From Alicyclobacillus tolerans (GTDB lineage: Bacteria > Bacillota > Bacilli > Alicyclobacillales > Alicyclobacillaceae), in assembly GCF_021739485.1 (NCBI RefSeq), contig NZ_JAJFNK010000013.1, positions 62,001 through 126,000 on the forward strand: a stretch of DNA of 64,000 nucleotides, given 5' to 3'. The position numbers were made by a program, and so were the translations under genes. Within the stretch, counting starts at the first letter, position 1. Each line of letters starts with the position of its first letter. Under the pieces are notes generated by a model that was not told the DNA's origin, did no database searches, and worked only from the letters and a program-made list of their open reading frames with translations. This document shows positions 1 through 8,507 of this stretch, piece by piece.

Positions 1-962
1 AGCAGCTGAGATATCCAAATCGGGTGAGACCGCGCTTTTCGCAAACTCCCGGTTTTTTTTAACACCGCGTCTGAGATGTAGCCCACCAACCAGAGTAAAA
101 TGGCAGCAAGCAACCAGGGGAGGATACTAAACAGACCCACGGATTGTAAGTTCAAATGATACTGTTTCGTCAAATACGTTGGCAGCCATCCCATGAAGAA
201 AAACAGGTAATAGCCGAAAACGAAGAATGCCCAGTCATTCGCAAGCAACGTTGGGTTGGACAATAGAAATTTCCACAGGCCCCGTACGCTGCGCGATTGG
301 TGTTGACGCATCGTTTTTGCATCGTCGGTGTGTTCTTGTAACTGACCCTCGCGAATATGTAACAATTCAGCTTGATTCACGTGTTTACTGTGTTCAGGAA
401 AGTCGCGGAAAAAAACAAACCAAAGCGGCACCCAAATTAGACCTAAAATACCTAAGATTAAAAACATGCCTCGCCACGAAGTGTGGATGATTAATTGCGT
501 TGCAATTGGAGCGCCAATAGCCAGTGCCAGCGGTACCGCTACCAGTGAATTGGATAAGGCAATGGCTCGTTCGGTCTTTGGAAGCCAATCCCCAACGGCC
601 CGGTTAATGGCTGGAAAGTTAGGTCCTTCGGCGACGCCAAGGATGATGCGCATGAAATAAATCATGGAGAATCCAATTGCTACACCGGTCAACCCCATCG
701 AAATCGACCATAACAGCGAAGATACGAACAGGACGGTTCGGGCTCCAGAACGGTCCACCCATATTCCACCAAAAAATGTCGTGATCATGTAGCCGATTCC
801 AAATGCCCCCAAGATCATTCCTGCCTGTGCCGCGTTCAGGTGAAACAGTTTAGAAATGTCAGGGATGGCATAGGAAATGGCAGACCTATCAATGTAATTG
901 ACGATCGTGATAAAAAACAAAAGACCAATGACCACCCAGCGAAATCTAGTTGCCGTTTTCAC
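1..962 (-). CDS. MFS transporter, anion:cation symporter type (C-terminus outside window)
   Basis: An open frame of about 320 codons starts at GTG 960-962 behind an AAGGGGG ribosome site (969-975, 6 nt spacing) and runs off the left edge. The N-terminus reads VVIGLLFFITIVNYIDRSAI, typical of the ACS family of the major facilitator superfamily (sugar-acid and other organic-anion:H+ symporters). The loop between helices 2 and 3 holds GGIWVDRSGAR, the MFS signature. Several hydrophobic segments follow, with a polar central loop near residues 195-230. The substrate cannot be told. It is a plasma-membrane carrier, apparently a single-gene unit. Only the last part of the protein is missing. Confidence 0.85.
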   Translation of the reverse strand, partial: MKTATRFRWVVIGLLFFITIVNYIDRSAISYAIPDISKLFHLNAAQAGMILGAFGIGYMITTFFGGIWVDRSGARTVLFVSSLLWSISMGLTGVAIGFSMIYFMRIILGVAEGPNFPAINRAVGDWLPKTERAIALSNSLVAVPLALAIGAPIATQLIIHTSWRGMFLILGILGLIWVPLWFVFFRDFPEHSKHVNQAELLHIREGQLQEHTDDAKTMRQHQSRSVRGLWKFLLSNPTLLANDWAFFVFGYYLFFFMGWLPTYLTKQYHLNLQSVGLFSILPWLLAAILLWLVGYISDAVLKKTGSLRKARSHPIWISQL

Positions 963-1115
963 GTTGTTCCCCCTTGTCTGCTAACGAAGATAGCGATTAC
1001 ATCGAATGTTATAATACAGCAGCTTGGGTGTTTTCCAAACTTGAACAATCTGAACTTTAAATGGCCTGCTGCAGGGGGGAACGTGGTTCGCTGCAAGGGC
1101 TCTGAGCCACGCTCG

Positions 1116-1694
1116 TTACGGCAATTTCTCGCCATTTTTAAGTTCCTCGTAGCGAAAACAGCTTGTGATGTGGTCCATCACCAGCCCTGTTGCTTGTAGA
1201 AAAGAGTAAACAATTGTTGAGCCCACAAAGTTGAATCCTCTCTTTTTTAAATCCTTGCTGATTTTATCACTCAGGTCAGAGCTGGCTGGAACTTCGTCGA
1301 GGGATTTCCAATGACCTACGATAGGCTTTCCATCTACATACGACCAGATGTACGTGTCAAAAGACCCGTACTCGTTTTGTACCTTTAAAAACGCTTGAGC
1401 GTTTTGTACAGCGCTTTTTATTTTTAAACGGTTACGAATAAGGCTCTTGTTTTGAAGTAAAGCTTCGACTTTTTCGTCATTGTAGGCAGCAACTTTTTGC
1501 GGGTCAAATCCATCAAAAGCTTCTCGATACGCCTCGCGTTTCTTGAGTACCGTGATCCAACTCAGACCCGCTTGTGCTCCTTCCAGGATCAAAAACTCAA
1601 AGAGGGTTCTATCCTCGTGTACAGGAACCCCCCATTCTCTATCATGGTAAGCATGATACAGGTCATTTCCGTCTGACCATCCACATCTGTTCAT
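1116..1694 (-). CDS. tag: DNA-3-methyladenine glycosylase I
   Basis: A 192-residue base-excision repair enzyme that removes 3-methyladenine from alkylated DNA. The start was set at ATG 1694 because AAAGGG precedes it and because the protein then begins MNRCGWSDG as in the family; an upstream in-frame ATG (1739) would add 15 residues. The zinc-site residues of E. coli Tag are all present: Cys4, His17 in YHAYHDREWG, and His plus Cys in MDHITSC near the C-terminus. The catalytic region (ILEGAQAGLSW) is intact. It appears to be a single-gene unit between an MFS gene on the same strand and a divergent ABC exporter. Confidence 0.95.
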   Translation of the reverse strand: MNRCGWSDGNDLYHAYHDREWGVPVHEDRTLFEFLILEGAQAGLSWITVLKKREAYREAFDGFDPQKVAAYNDEKVEALLQNKSLIRNRLKIKSAVQNAQAFLKVQNEYGSFDTYIWSYVDGKPIVGHWKSLDEVPASSDLSDKISKDLKKRGFNFVGSTIVYSFLQATGLVMDHITSCFRYEELKNGEKLP

Positions 1695-1877
1695 GTTTGC
1701 ACCCTTTCTGCTAGAAGGCGTCATATCAACTGACCCCAAGTTCTGGACACCACCATTATCTCACCGTCTGTAGCGGTTTGTAACAAGGCCGGGGCTATTA
1801 TACCGTGGTACGTCGGGAACTTGAAACGGACAAACCACCTTCATGGGAACCATGACATTTCGCAGATTGGTGAGATG

Positions 1878-1907
1878 ATGACGAGGTTCGTTGTATAGTT
1901 GTATAAT
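1878..1907 (+). promoter_or_regulatory. Probable sigma-A promoter for the ABC exporter unit
   Basis: A perfect -10 TATAAT (1902-1907) lies 18 bp after ATGACG (1878-1883, 4 of 6 matches to TTGACA). Transcription would start near 1914, just before the small ORF at 1935. The divergent tag gene begins at 1694. Confidence 0.5.
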
Positions 1908-1934
1908 TTTTACCATCGTGAATGGGGGCCTCGT

Positions 1935-2087
1935 ATGTCACTTTCCATGTCCTTTCGTTTAGACATCCACGGACCTAAACGTTCACCTCGCGGTCAGGCT
2001 TTTGCGAGGATATGGGCCGCACTTGTGGAGTGGGTTCGGTTGCTGTCCAAGGTTTTGGAGGTTGCGACTGGAGGCGCTGAAATGTGA
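1935..2087 (+). CDS. Small ORF coupled to ABC exporter, unknown function
   Basis: A 50-codon frame starts at ATG 1935 after a GGGGG tract (1924-1928) and ends in TGA that overlaps the GTG start of the downstream ABC gene (GTGA). The peptide is basic in its first half (DIHGPKRSPRGQ) and has an amphipathic stretch (IWAALVEWVRLLSKVLEVA). No family is recognised. The overlap and the promoter just upstream argue that it is translated, either as a small protein or as a coupling leader. It could also be chance. Confidence 0.35.
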   Translation: MSLSMSFRLDIHGPKRSPRGQAFARIWAALVEWVRLLSKVLEVATGGAEM

Positions 2088-3886
2088 GGAAGCTGTTTTC
2101 GTATCTGAGGCCGTACAGAGTGTCCATCGTGTTCATTGTTCTTTTCATCTTCCTGCAGTCCATGCTCAACCTCTACCTGCCCCAGTTGATGGCGCATATT
2201 GTGGATAAAGGAGTCGAAACGGGCAACATCGCTTACATCTGGCGTGTCGGGGGTCTCATGCTGATTGCGTCCATTGCGGCAGTCCTTTTTTCAGTGAGCG
2301 CAGGTTTTTTGTCCTCCCGGACCGCAGCGCGTTTTGGGAAGGTGCTGCGAGGAGACGTCTTTGCCCACGTGGAGGACTTTACGTTGCGCGAATTCGACCA
2401 AATCGGCACCGCCTCGCTTATTACCCGCGCTACAAACGACATTACACAGGTGCAGCAACTGGTGACGATGATGCTCCGAATGATGATCATGGCCCCGCTC
2501 AATTTTGTCGGCGGAGTCATCATGGCTGTCTATACGGACGCCCAACTCTCATGGGTCATTGTCGTGTTGATTCCACTCGTTGCTTTAACCATCTGGATGG
2601 TCTTTTCCAAAGCGACGGTGTTGTTTAAGGCTATGCAGCAAAAGATCGATGTACTTAACCGCGTCCTTCGCGAAAACCTGACCGGGGTGCGCGTCATTCG
2701 ATCCTTCAATCGTACCGCCCACGAACAGCATCGGTTCGACAAAGCGAACTTCGACTTAACGGACACGGCCACGCAGGCGCAAAAGATTATGGCTGTGCTG
2801 ATGCCCACGCTGATGCTCATCATGAACGTGTCCACGCTCGCGATCATCTGGTTCGGCGGCATTCGCATCAACAACGAACAAATGCAGATTGGTTCACTGA
2901 TCGCGTTCACACAGTACGTCCTTCAGCTCTTGTTTTCCATCATGATGGTATCCGTGATGTTTTTCATGATCCCGCGAGCATCTGCTGCTGCCGCGCGCAT
3001 CCACGAAGTACTTGAGACCGTGCCCGCGATTCGCGATGAAAATTCCGCGCTTGGGCGAACGGCAGCGCCCGCGACAGCGGATTTTGCGGCTGCGGCCGTC
3101 TTTGCGACCGGTTCGGGCAAAAGGGATGACACTGACCGCGGCTTCGGTAGGGTCGAATTTCGGAGTGTCAGCTTCAGCTACCCTGGTGCTGAACAACCAG
3201 CGCTTGACAGCATTACGTTTACCGCAGAGCCAGGACGGGTCACAGCGGTCATTGGCGGTACCGGATCGGGCAAATCCACATTGGTGAATCTCATCCCGCG
3301 GTTTTACGATGTGACCTCTGGGGCCGTCTTGGTGGACGGTGTGGATGTGAGGAATTACCCGCAGGTTGCATTGCGGTCAAAAATCGGACTTGTACCGCAA
3401 AAGGCCGTCTTGTTTACCGGTTCAATTGCCGATAACCTGCGCTATGGCAAAGAGGATGCGTCGCATGAAGAAATTCAAAGAGCTGCCGACATTGCACAGG
3501 CCAGTGAATTCATCGCGGCTATGCAGGACGGTTACGATTCGTTCATCGACCAAGGCGGCACCAACGTGTCAGGCGGTCAAAAACAGCGCCTGTGCATCGC
3601 GCGAGCGCTGGTCCGACGCCCCGAGATTTACATTTTCGACGAGAGTTTTTCGGCTCTGGACTTCAAGACAGATGCGAAACTGCGGGCGGCACTGAAAGCC
3701 AATGTGGCGGGGGCGACCGTCATCATTGTTGCGCAGCGAGTCAGCACTGTGATGGATGCCGACCTCATTGTGGTCCTCGACCAAGGACAAGTGGCGGGGG
3801 CCGGAACACATCGACAACTGCTCCGTTCCTGCCAGGTCTATCGGGAAATCGTTGCTTCTCAGCTATCCGAGGAGGAGATAGGGTGA
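2084..3886 (+). CDS. ABC exporter subunit A (fused membrane and ATPase domains)
   Basis: A 600-residue half-transporter: six-helix exporter domain (about residues 1-310), then an ABC ATPase. Walker A is GGTGSGKST, the signature is VSGGQKQR and Walker B is YIFDESFSALD with the catalytic Glu kept. The H-loop His is replaced by Gln (IVAQRVST), as in one half of several heterodimeric multidrug exporters (YfiB, LmrC type; family knowledge). A linker of about 35 residues rich in Ala (FAAAAVFATGSG) precedes the nucleotide-binding domain. GTG start 2084 follows GGAGG. It overlaps the next gene by GTGA, so the two halves are probably made in equal amounts and form one plasma-membrane exporter. Confidence 0.9.
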   Translation: MRKLFSYLRPYRVSIVFIVLFIFLQSMLNLYLPQLMAHIVDKGVETGNIAYIWRVGGLMLIASIAAVLFSVSAGFLSSRTAARFGKVLRGDVFAHVEDFTLREFDQIGTASLITRATNDITQVQQLVTMMLRMMIMAPLNFVGGVIMAVYTDAQLSWVIVVLIPLVALTIWMVFSKATVLFKAMQQKIDVLNRVLRENLTGVRVIRSFNRTAHEQHRFDKANFDLTDTATQAQKIMAVLMPTLMLIMNVSTLAIIWFGGIRINNEQMQIGSLIAFTQYVLQLLFSIMMVSVMFFMIPRASAAAARIHEVLETVPAIRDENSALGRTAAPATADFAAAAVFATGSGKRDDTDRGFGRVEFRSVSFSYPGAEQPALDSITFTAEPGRVTAVIGGTGSGKSTLVNLIPRFYDVTSGAVLVDGVDVRNYPQVALRSKIGLVPQKAVLFTGSIADNLRYGKEDASHEEIQRAADIAQASEFIAAMQDGYDSFIDQGGTNVSGGQKQRLCIARALVRRPEIYIFDESFSALDFKTDAKLRAALKANVAGATVIIVAQRVSTVMDADLIVVLDQGQVAGAGTHRQLLRSCQVYREIVASQLSEEEIG

Positions 3887-5784
3887 ATAACCGGAAGGGA
3901 AGTCAGCAGCCTTTTCGTCGTCCGGGCGGCATGGGGAACTTTCGTCCAGGCGGTGGGCACCCGGGATTTGGCATGGTCGTACAGAAACCCAAGGACTTTC
4001 GCGGCACACTGGTTCGAATGGTGCGGTATTTCCGGCCCTATACCCTGCGCTTGTGCATTGTCTTCGCGACAGCCGTACTCAGTACGGTATTCAGCATTGT
4101 CTCGCCAAAATTGATGGGAAACGCCACCACCCTTCTGTTCAACGGAGTCATGCGAAAGCTTAAGCACTTACCTGGCGGCGGTGTGGACTTTGGTGCCATT
4201 GTGCACATCCTGGTTGTGCTCGGTATTTTGTACGTTCTCAGTTCTGTGTTTAGTTTTATCCAGCAATTCGTCATGGCTGGCGTAGCGCAAAAGACCGTTT
4301 ACGAGTTGCGCAAAGAAGTGAATGCCAAACTGTCCCGCATGCCTCTGCGTTTTTTCGACTCGCGTCCGCACGGCGAAATTCTCAGCCGGTTTATCAATGA
4401 CTTTGATAATATTGGAAATACATTGCAGCAAAGTTTGACACAACTCATCACTTCATTGATCACGTTTGTCGGCGTCACAGTGATGATGCTCAGTATCAGT
4501 TGGATCATGACGATCGTTATCTGTCTCACATTGCCGCTCAGCTTTTACATCACCAAGATTGTGGCGTCGAGATCGCAGAAGTACTTCAAAGCACAGCAGG
4601 AAACGCTTGGAAGACTCAACGGCCATGTCGAGGAGATGTACACAGGTCACGCCATCGTCAAGGCATTCAGCTATGAACGGCGGTCTATCGAAGAGTTTGA
4701 AAACATGAATGAACAGCTCTACCAAGTCGGCTGGAAGGCCCAGTTTATCTCAGGCGTCATCTTTCCATTAATGAATTTTGTCGGCAATGTCGGCTACGTA
4801 CTCGTCAGCGTCATCGGGGGTATCCTGGTGACCCGTCGTGCCATTACCATTGGCGACATTCAAGCGTTTTTGCAGTACGCCAGGCAGTTCTCTCAGCCGA
4901 TTACGCAGATGTCCAGCATTGCGAACGTCATCCAGTCGACGATCGCGTCCGCGGAACGCGTGTTTGAGTTGCTCGATGAAGACGTGGAGGTGCCAGATAC
5001 AGACGATCCGGTCGAACTGGCGTCGGCCCGCGGAGACGTCCGCTTTGAACACGTGGACTTCAGCTATACCGGGACCCAGCCGTTAATCGAGGAACTGAAC
5101 ATTGACGTCAAATCGGGGCAGACCATTGCGATTGTGGGCCCGACGGGCGCCGGTAAGACCACCATGGTCAATCTGTTGATGCGGTTTTACGAACTGGACA
5201 GTGGGCGGATCACCATCGACGGGGTCGACATCACGCACATGCGCCGGAATGACCTGCGCGCACTGCTCGGGATGGTTCTGCAGGACACCTGGTTGTTTCA
5301 CGGAACGATTCGCGACAACATCGCCTACGGACGGGCGGGGGCTGCGGCAGAAGAAGTCGTCGAGGCGGCCAAGGCTGCCTATGCGGACCACTTTATCCGC
5401 ACGCTGCCTGACGGATACGACACCATCCTGAATGAGGAAGCCTCCAACATCTCTCAAGGACAGCGGCAACTGCTGACGATTGCCCGGGCCATCCTCGCAA
5501 ATCCGGAGATCCTCATCCTCGACGAGGCGACGAGCAGTGTCGACACACGCACCGAGGTCCATATACAGAACGCTATGAAGAAGATGATGAGAGGGAGGAC
5601 CAGCTTCGTGATTGCGCACCGCCTGTCCACCATACGGGACGCGGACCTCATCCTGGTGATGAACCACGGCGCAGTGGTGGAGCAAGGGACTCACCAGGAG
5701 CTGCTGGCAAGGGGTGGATTTTACGCCGACCTCTACAACAGCCAGTTTACAGGTCCGGCTGTTTCAAAAGATGCGGTTCGGTAG
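3883..5784 (+). CDS. ABC exporter subunit B (partner of the gene at 2084)
   Basis: A 633-residue half-transporter. The start is GTG 3883 behind GGAGGAG, overlapping the upstream stop by 4 nt; in-frame codons run much further upstream but lie inside subunit A. The N-terminus has a Gly/Pro/Arg-rich tail (residues 1-30), then six membrane segments and an ATPase with Walker A GPTGAGKTT, signature ISQGQRQ, Walker B ILILDEATSSVD and a normal H-loop IAHRLST. It carries the canonical catalytic residues that subunit A partly lacks. Together they resemble B. subtilis YfiB/YfiC. Drug or lipid export is the usual role; the substrate is unknown. Confidence 0.9.
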   Translation: MNNRKGSQQPFRRPGGMGNFRPGGGHPGFGMVVQKPKDFRGTLVRMVRYFRPYTLRLCIVFATAVLSTVFSIVSPKLMGNATTLLFNGVMRKLKHLPGGGVDFGAIVHILVVLGILYVLSSVFSFIQQFVMAGVAQKTVYELRKEVNAKLSRMPLRFFDSRPHGEILSRFINDFDNIGNTLQQSLTQLITSLITFVGVTVMMLSISWIMTIVICLTLPLSFYITKIVASRSQKYFKAQQETLGRLNGHVEEMYTGHAIVKAFSYERRSIEEFENMNEQLYQVGWKAQFISGVIFPLMNFVGNVGYVLVSVIGGILVTRRAITIGDIQAFLQYARQFSQPITQMSSIANVIQSTIASAERVFELLDEDVEVPDTDDPVELASARGDVRFEHVDFSYTGTQPLIEELNIDVKSGQTIAIVGPTGAGKTTMVNLLMRFYELDSGRITIDGVDITHMRRNDLRALLGMVLQDTWLFHGTIRDNIAYGRAGAAAEEVVEAAKAAYADHFIRTLPDGYDTILNEEASNISQGQRQLLTIARAILANPEILILDEATSSVDTRTEVHIQNAMKKMMRGRTSFVIAHRLSTIRDADLILVMNHGAVVEQGTHQELLARGGFYADLYNSQFTGPAVSKDAVR

Positions 5785-5809
5785 GGGGAGTGCATTCGAG
5801 TTTCTCAAA

Positions 5810-6406
5810 TCACACCCAAATGTGCATTCCATTGGCAAAATTGAGCGTTACACCAATCGTGAGGTACATCAGCCAAATCGCAGTGAGAAACATAAAAAGT
5901 CCGACAGACTTATGGCCGTGGATGCCGCTGGTACGGGCAACGATCTCACTGATATAAATGAGCACGAGTCCAATAAACAAAATTCCAACTGGAATGTCCC
6001 CGTTCTCCCAAAACGATATGAGGCCCAATGCACTTAAGACCAGCATTCCTATGGCCATCCATGCTTCTGGACCCGATTCTGCCCCTATGTATCTTCTCCA
6101 CCCCAAAATAATCCAGTGCACTCCGTATGCGGTAAATGCCACGGCCGCCATATACAACGGTGCGGCGTTTCGATAAACGGGAAACCAACTGAGCCCAACC
6201 ATGAGGTATGTACCCGTTATAAACTGCATAAATCCGCCAAAAAAAATGCCCCACAACGCGACGGTTTTATCAAGCTGGCGGCTGTCCTTGGACCAATTCG
6301 GCCCCCCAAAAAGGGCAGTACCACCCTGAACAAAGTAGTTGGTGCCTAGTCCAAAAAATCCGATTGCGACGGGCCAAAACGCAGATATCGGGAACAGTTC
6401 ATTCAT
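5810..6406 (-). CDS. GPR1/FUN34/YaaH-like membrane protein (possible acetate/succinate channel)
   Basis: A 198-residue protein with about six hydrophobic segments. ATG 6406 follows GGAGGTG at 7 nt. The segments LWGIFFGGFMQFITGTY and AVAFTAYGVHW look like the second and third helices of the acetate uptake family, but the usual N-terminal NPAPLG-type motif is only loosely present (FPISAFWPVAIGFFGLG), so the assignment is tentative. It lies 48 bp after a MerR/cobalamin regulator on the same strand and is probably the last gene of the unit starting at 8383. The 3' end converges on the ABC exporter with 25 bp between stops. Confidence 0.5.
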   Translation of the reverse strand: MNELFPISAFWPVAIGFFGLGTNYFVQGGTALFGGPNWSKDSRQLDKTVALWGIFFGGFMQFITGTYLMVGLSWFPVYRNAAPLYMAAVAFTAYGVHWIILGWRRYIGAESGPEAWMAIGMLVLSALGLISFWENGDIPVGILFIGLVLIYISEIVARTSGIHGHKSVGLFMFLTAIWLMYLTIGVTLNFANGMHIWV

Positions 6407-6453
6407 CGCGAAACACCTCCGGACAAATGATTTCCTGTCGTTCCCATTCCTAT

Positions 6454-7458
6454 TCATTCGGTGAAGGTGGTTTTAATATTCATTTGGAGCCGTTCATTTG
6501 GAGCAGCGGGTTTCACGGTACCGATTTGACCCAAAAACTCATCTGCAGTACGCACGGTGGTTACGAGTCCCAAGTTCTTCTGCGTCAAACCCTCCTTTAA
6601 CCCGGGCCCGCCGATGAAAAATTCAACATGAGAGAAGTTGGTTGAGAGTTTGGATAGTTCGTCCAAAAATCCAGGGTGTTCCTCGAAGGGCCTGGAGGTG
6701 GTTGCGGATAAAATGACAACACCGGGACGAAGGCGTTTTACAGCATCTGCCACCGCCGATTGGGCCGGAGACGGCCCTAGGAAGTGGGTTTTCCATCCTT
6801 GAATCGCAGCCTCCAACATAATAATTTGAAGCATAATCTCATGGCGCTCGCCTGGAACGCACGCAGCAAGCAGAAGGGCACTGTTCTCTTGCACGCTGAT
6901 TCGAGAACGAAAATTCACTAAAAAGTCTCGAATTTGTAAGCTCGCGATATGTTCCTGGTACTCCGTCCACTCCCCATTTTCCCACAGTGTGCCGACCTGT
7001 CGTAGGAAGGGTATGATGATTGCGTAGATCACGTGATAGATCCCGCGTATGGAAAGTTCTAACTCAAGGAGAGAATTCATGCGGCTTGTTTCACTTTTTT
7101 CCCCGAATTTTAGAAGCTCGACAACGGCACGGTTGTCCGCTTGGAATTCAGATTCAAGTGGTTGCTGTAGAGGTTTTGCAGGAGCCAACGAATGAGCCTC
7201 ATCCTTGCTGAAATGATCCGCATTCGTATTGTTGACCAACAGCACTGCATTCTTGATAGAGTATCCATTATCTACAAGGCGTTTTAGCCGAAGGAGCTGG
7301 TTTACGTGTTCCTGGTGGTATACGCGGTAGCCGTTTTCCAGACGGTGAGGCGTAATCGCTTGGTAGCGCTCTTCCCACTTTCGGATCAATTGTGGGCTCA
7401 GGCCAGTTTGTTCGGCTACTTGGCGAATGCGATACCACTGATGGTTCCTCTGTACCAT
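6454..7458 (-). CDS. MerR-family regulator with cobalamin-binding domain (CarH/LitR-like)
   Basis: A 334-residue protein: MerR winged helix (residues 8-75; YRIRQVAEQTGLSPQLIRKW), a linker, a four-helix cap (about 105-185) and a B12-binding Rossmann domain (190-310). The cap has Trp159 followed nine residues later by Glu169-His170, matching the W-x9-EH motif of CarH photoreceptors. GERHE (His206) stands where CarH has the cobalamin lower-ligand His, with nearly the same spacing. CarH's light-state upper-ligand His, next to the Trp, is Glu160 here. Family members repress genes in the dark with adenosylcobalamin and let go on illumination. It sits between a PAS/chemoreceptor-like gene and a membrane-protein gene and probably autoregulates through the repeats at 8446. 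Confidence 0.85.
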   Translation of the reverse strand: MVQRNHQWYRIRQVAEQTGLSPQLIRKWEERYQAITPHRLENGYRVYHQEHVNQLLRLKRLVDNGYSIKNAVLLVNNTNADHFSKDEAHSLAPAKPLQQPLESEFQADNRAVVELLKFGEKSETSRMNSLLELELSIRGIYHVIYAIIIPFLRQVGTLWENGEWTEYQEHIASLQIRDFLVNFRSRISVQENSALLLAACVPGERHEIMLQIIMLEAAIQGWKTHFLGPSPAQSAVADAVKRLRPGVVILSATTSRPFEEHPGFLDELSKLSTNFSHVEFFIGGPGLKEGLTQKNLGLVTTVRTADEFLGQIGTVKPAAPNERLQMNIKTTFTE

Positions 7459-7519
7459 TTCTGCTTCAAACCTTTCCTAACTCTAACAGCATTGTACATC
7501 ATTCGAGATGCGATGCAGG

Positions 7520-8383
7520 CTAGAAGCTGGAGGAGAGGTTTTCGGTCGTGACAGCAATGCGGTCGTATGCCTTTTTTAACTCGCTGAGCGCCGTGAGGTT
7601 TTCGTGAATCTGATTCGTCACTTCAACCATTTGGCTGGCCATTGACGTAATCGATTCCGATATTGTGCTCAGACGATTTGAAATGTCCTGCGCCGAACTT
7701 TTGCTGCTGTCGGCCATTTTTCGAACCTCATCTGCTACGACACCGAATCCTCTGCCGTGCTCTCCTGCTCGTGCCGCCTCAATCGCTGCATTTAGTCCAA
7801 GCAAGTTGGATTGGGCAGCGATGTGTTGCACAACGTCTACGATGGACTGAATGTCCTGAATGGTACCTCGCACAGCTTGGGATTTTTCATTGAGTGTCTT
7901 CATATTGGAGGCTACGGTCGTGGAGGCATCCAGGACTTCATCCGTATTGGCGGTCATTTCCTCAACCATTGCCATCAGTTCTGCAGTACTGTTGCGCAGC
8001 ACCGATTCGCGGTGGGTAATGTCCGTCGCCACCTTTACGACACCTTGGACAACGCCCTCTCCATGGACGATGGGAATGTATGTAGCTTCCAGAATCAGGA
8101 CTCTTCCGTCCTTTGTAACCCGTTCAATTTTATCCTGAAACGATTTTCCTGTGCGCAAACCGCTCCAAAACTGCTCGTACTTTGCACTTGCCACAAACGC
8201 AGGCAAACAGAATTGGCGATGGTGCATGCCAATCATTTCCCGCCTTTCATACGCCATGGCTGCGGCGAAATTGTCGTTGACCCACAAGACGGTACCTTGG
8301 GTGTCGAACACAATGATTGCCAGCGATTTCGATATCGTTGAAAAGAATAGAGCTTCGTCAAATGTGGCATCGAAGTTCTTCAT
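7520..8383 (-). CDS. Soluble PAS-domain methyl-accepting chemotaxis-like protein
   Basis: A 287-residue protein without membrane segments. Residues 10-130 form a PAS domain ([17 protein letters not shown]; the KDGR and [12 protein letters not shown] stretches are typical). Residues 150-287 are a chemoreceptor signalling coiled coil with the conserved hairpin tip ([18 protein letters not shown], then [15 protein letters not shown]). ATG 8383 follows GGAGGG at 5 nt; upstream in-frame codons lack a site. The PAS cofactor is unknown. Such cytoplasmic receptors usually signal through CheW/CheA, which are not in the window. It is first in a probable operon with the CarH-like regulator (62 bp gap) and a membrane protein. 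Confidence 0.9.
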   Translation of the reverse strand: MKNFDATFDEALFFSTISKSLAIIVFDTQGTVLWVNDNFAAAMAYERREMIGMHHRQFCLPAFVASAKYEQFWSGLRTGKSFQDKIERVTKDGRVLILEATYIPIVHGEGVVQGVVKVATDITHRESVLRNSTAELMAMVEEMTANTDEVLDASTTVASNMKTLNEKSQAVRGTIQDIQSIVDVVQHIAAQSNLLGLNAAIEAARAGEHGRGFGVVADEVRKMADSSKSSAQDISNRLSTISESITSMASQMVEVTNQIHENLTALSELKKAYDRIAVTTENLSSSF

Positions 8384-8434
8384 ATTTTCCCTCCAATTTG
8401 GATGAAATCGTTTTGCATATTCGTCTTTCAAACA

Positions 8435-8464
8435 ACTATAATCACTTTGTACATTGTTTGTCAA
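8435..8464 (-). promoter_or_regulatory. Sigma-A promoter of the PAS/CarH-like operon
   Basis: On the minus strand TTGACA (perfect -35, 8459-8464) is followed after 18 bp by TATAGT (-10, 8435-8440). Transcription would start near 8428, giving a leader of about 45 nt to ATG 8383. The -35 lies inside the middle TTTGT repeat, so a repressor on the repeats would block RNA polymerase. Confidence 0.7.
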
Positions 8465-8478
8465 ATGTTTGTATATAC
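8446..8478. promoter_or_regulatory. Three 11-bp direct repeats, candidate operator of the CarH-like regulator
   Basis: TTTGTACATTG (8446), TTTGTCAAATG (8457) and TTTGTATATAC (8468) start exactly 11 bp apart and share TTTGTNNA. CarH-type regulators bind as tetramers to tandem repeats of about one helical turn that overlap a -35 element (family knowledge). These repeats overlap the minus-strand -35 and lie 30 bp upstream of the divergent EAL gene, so one operator could control both directions. Confidence 0.65.
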
Positions 8479-8507
8479 ATAAAACCATAGAGAAGTGAGG
8501 GAACCAG

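Noticed and set aside
1070..1115. Hairpin CGTGGTTC/GAGCCACG downstream of tag as a terminator
   Set aside because: Long loop, one wobble pair and no T tract on the minus strand.
3592..3882. Long N-terminal extension of the second ABC exporter gene
   Set aside because: It lies inside the first exporter gene in another frame; GTG 3883 with GGAGGAG gives the normal protein.
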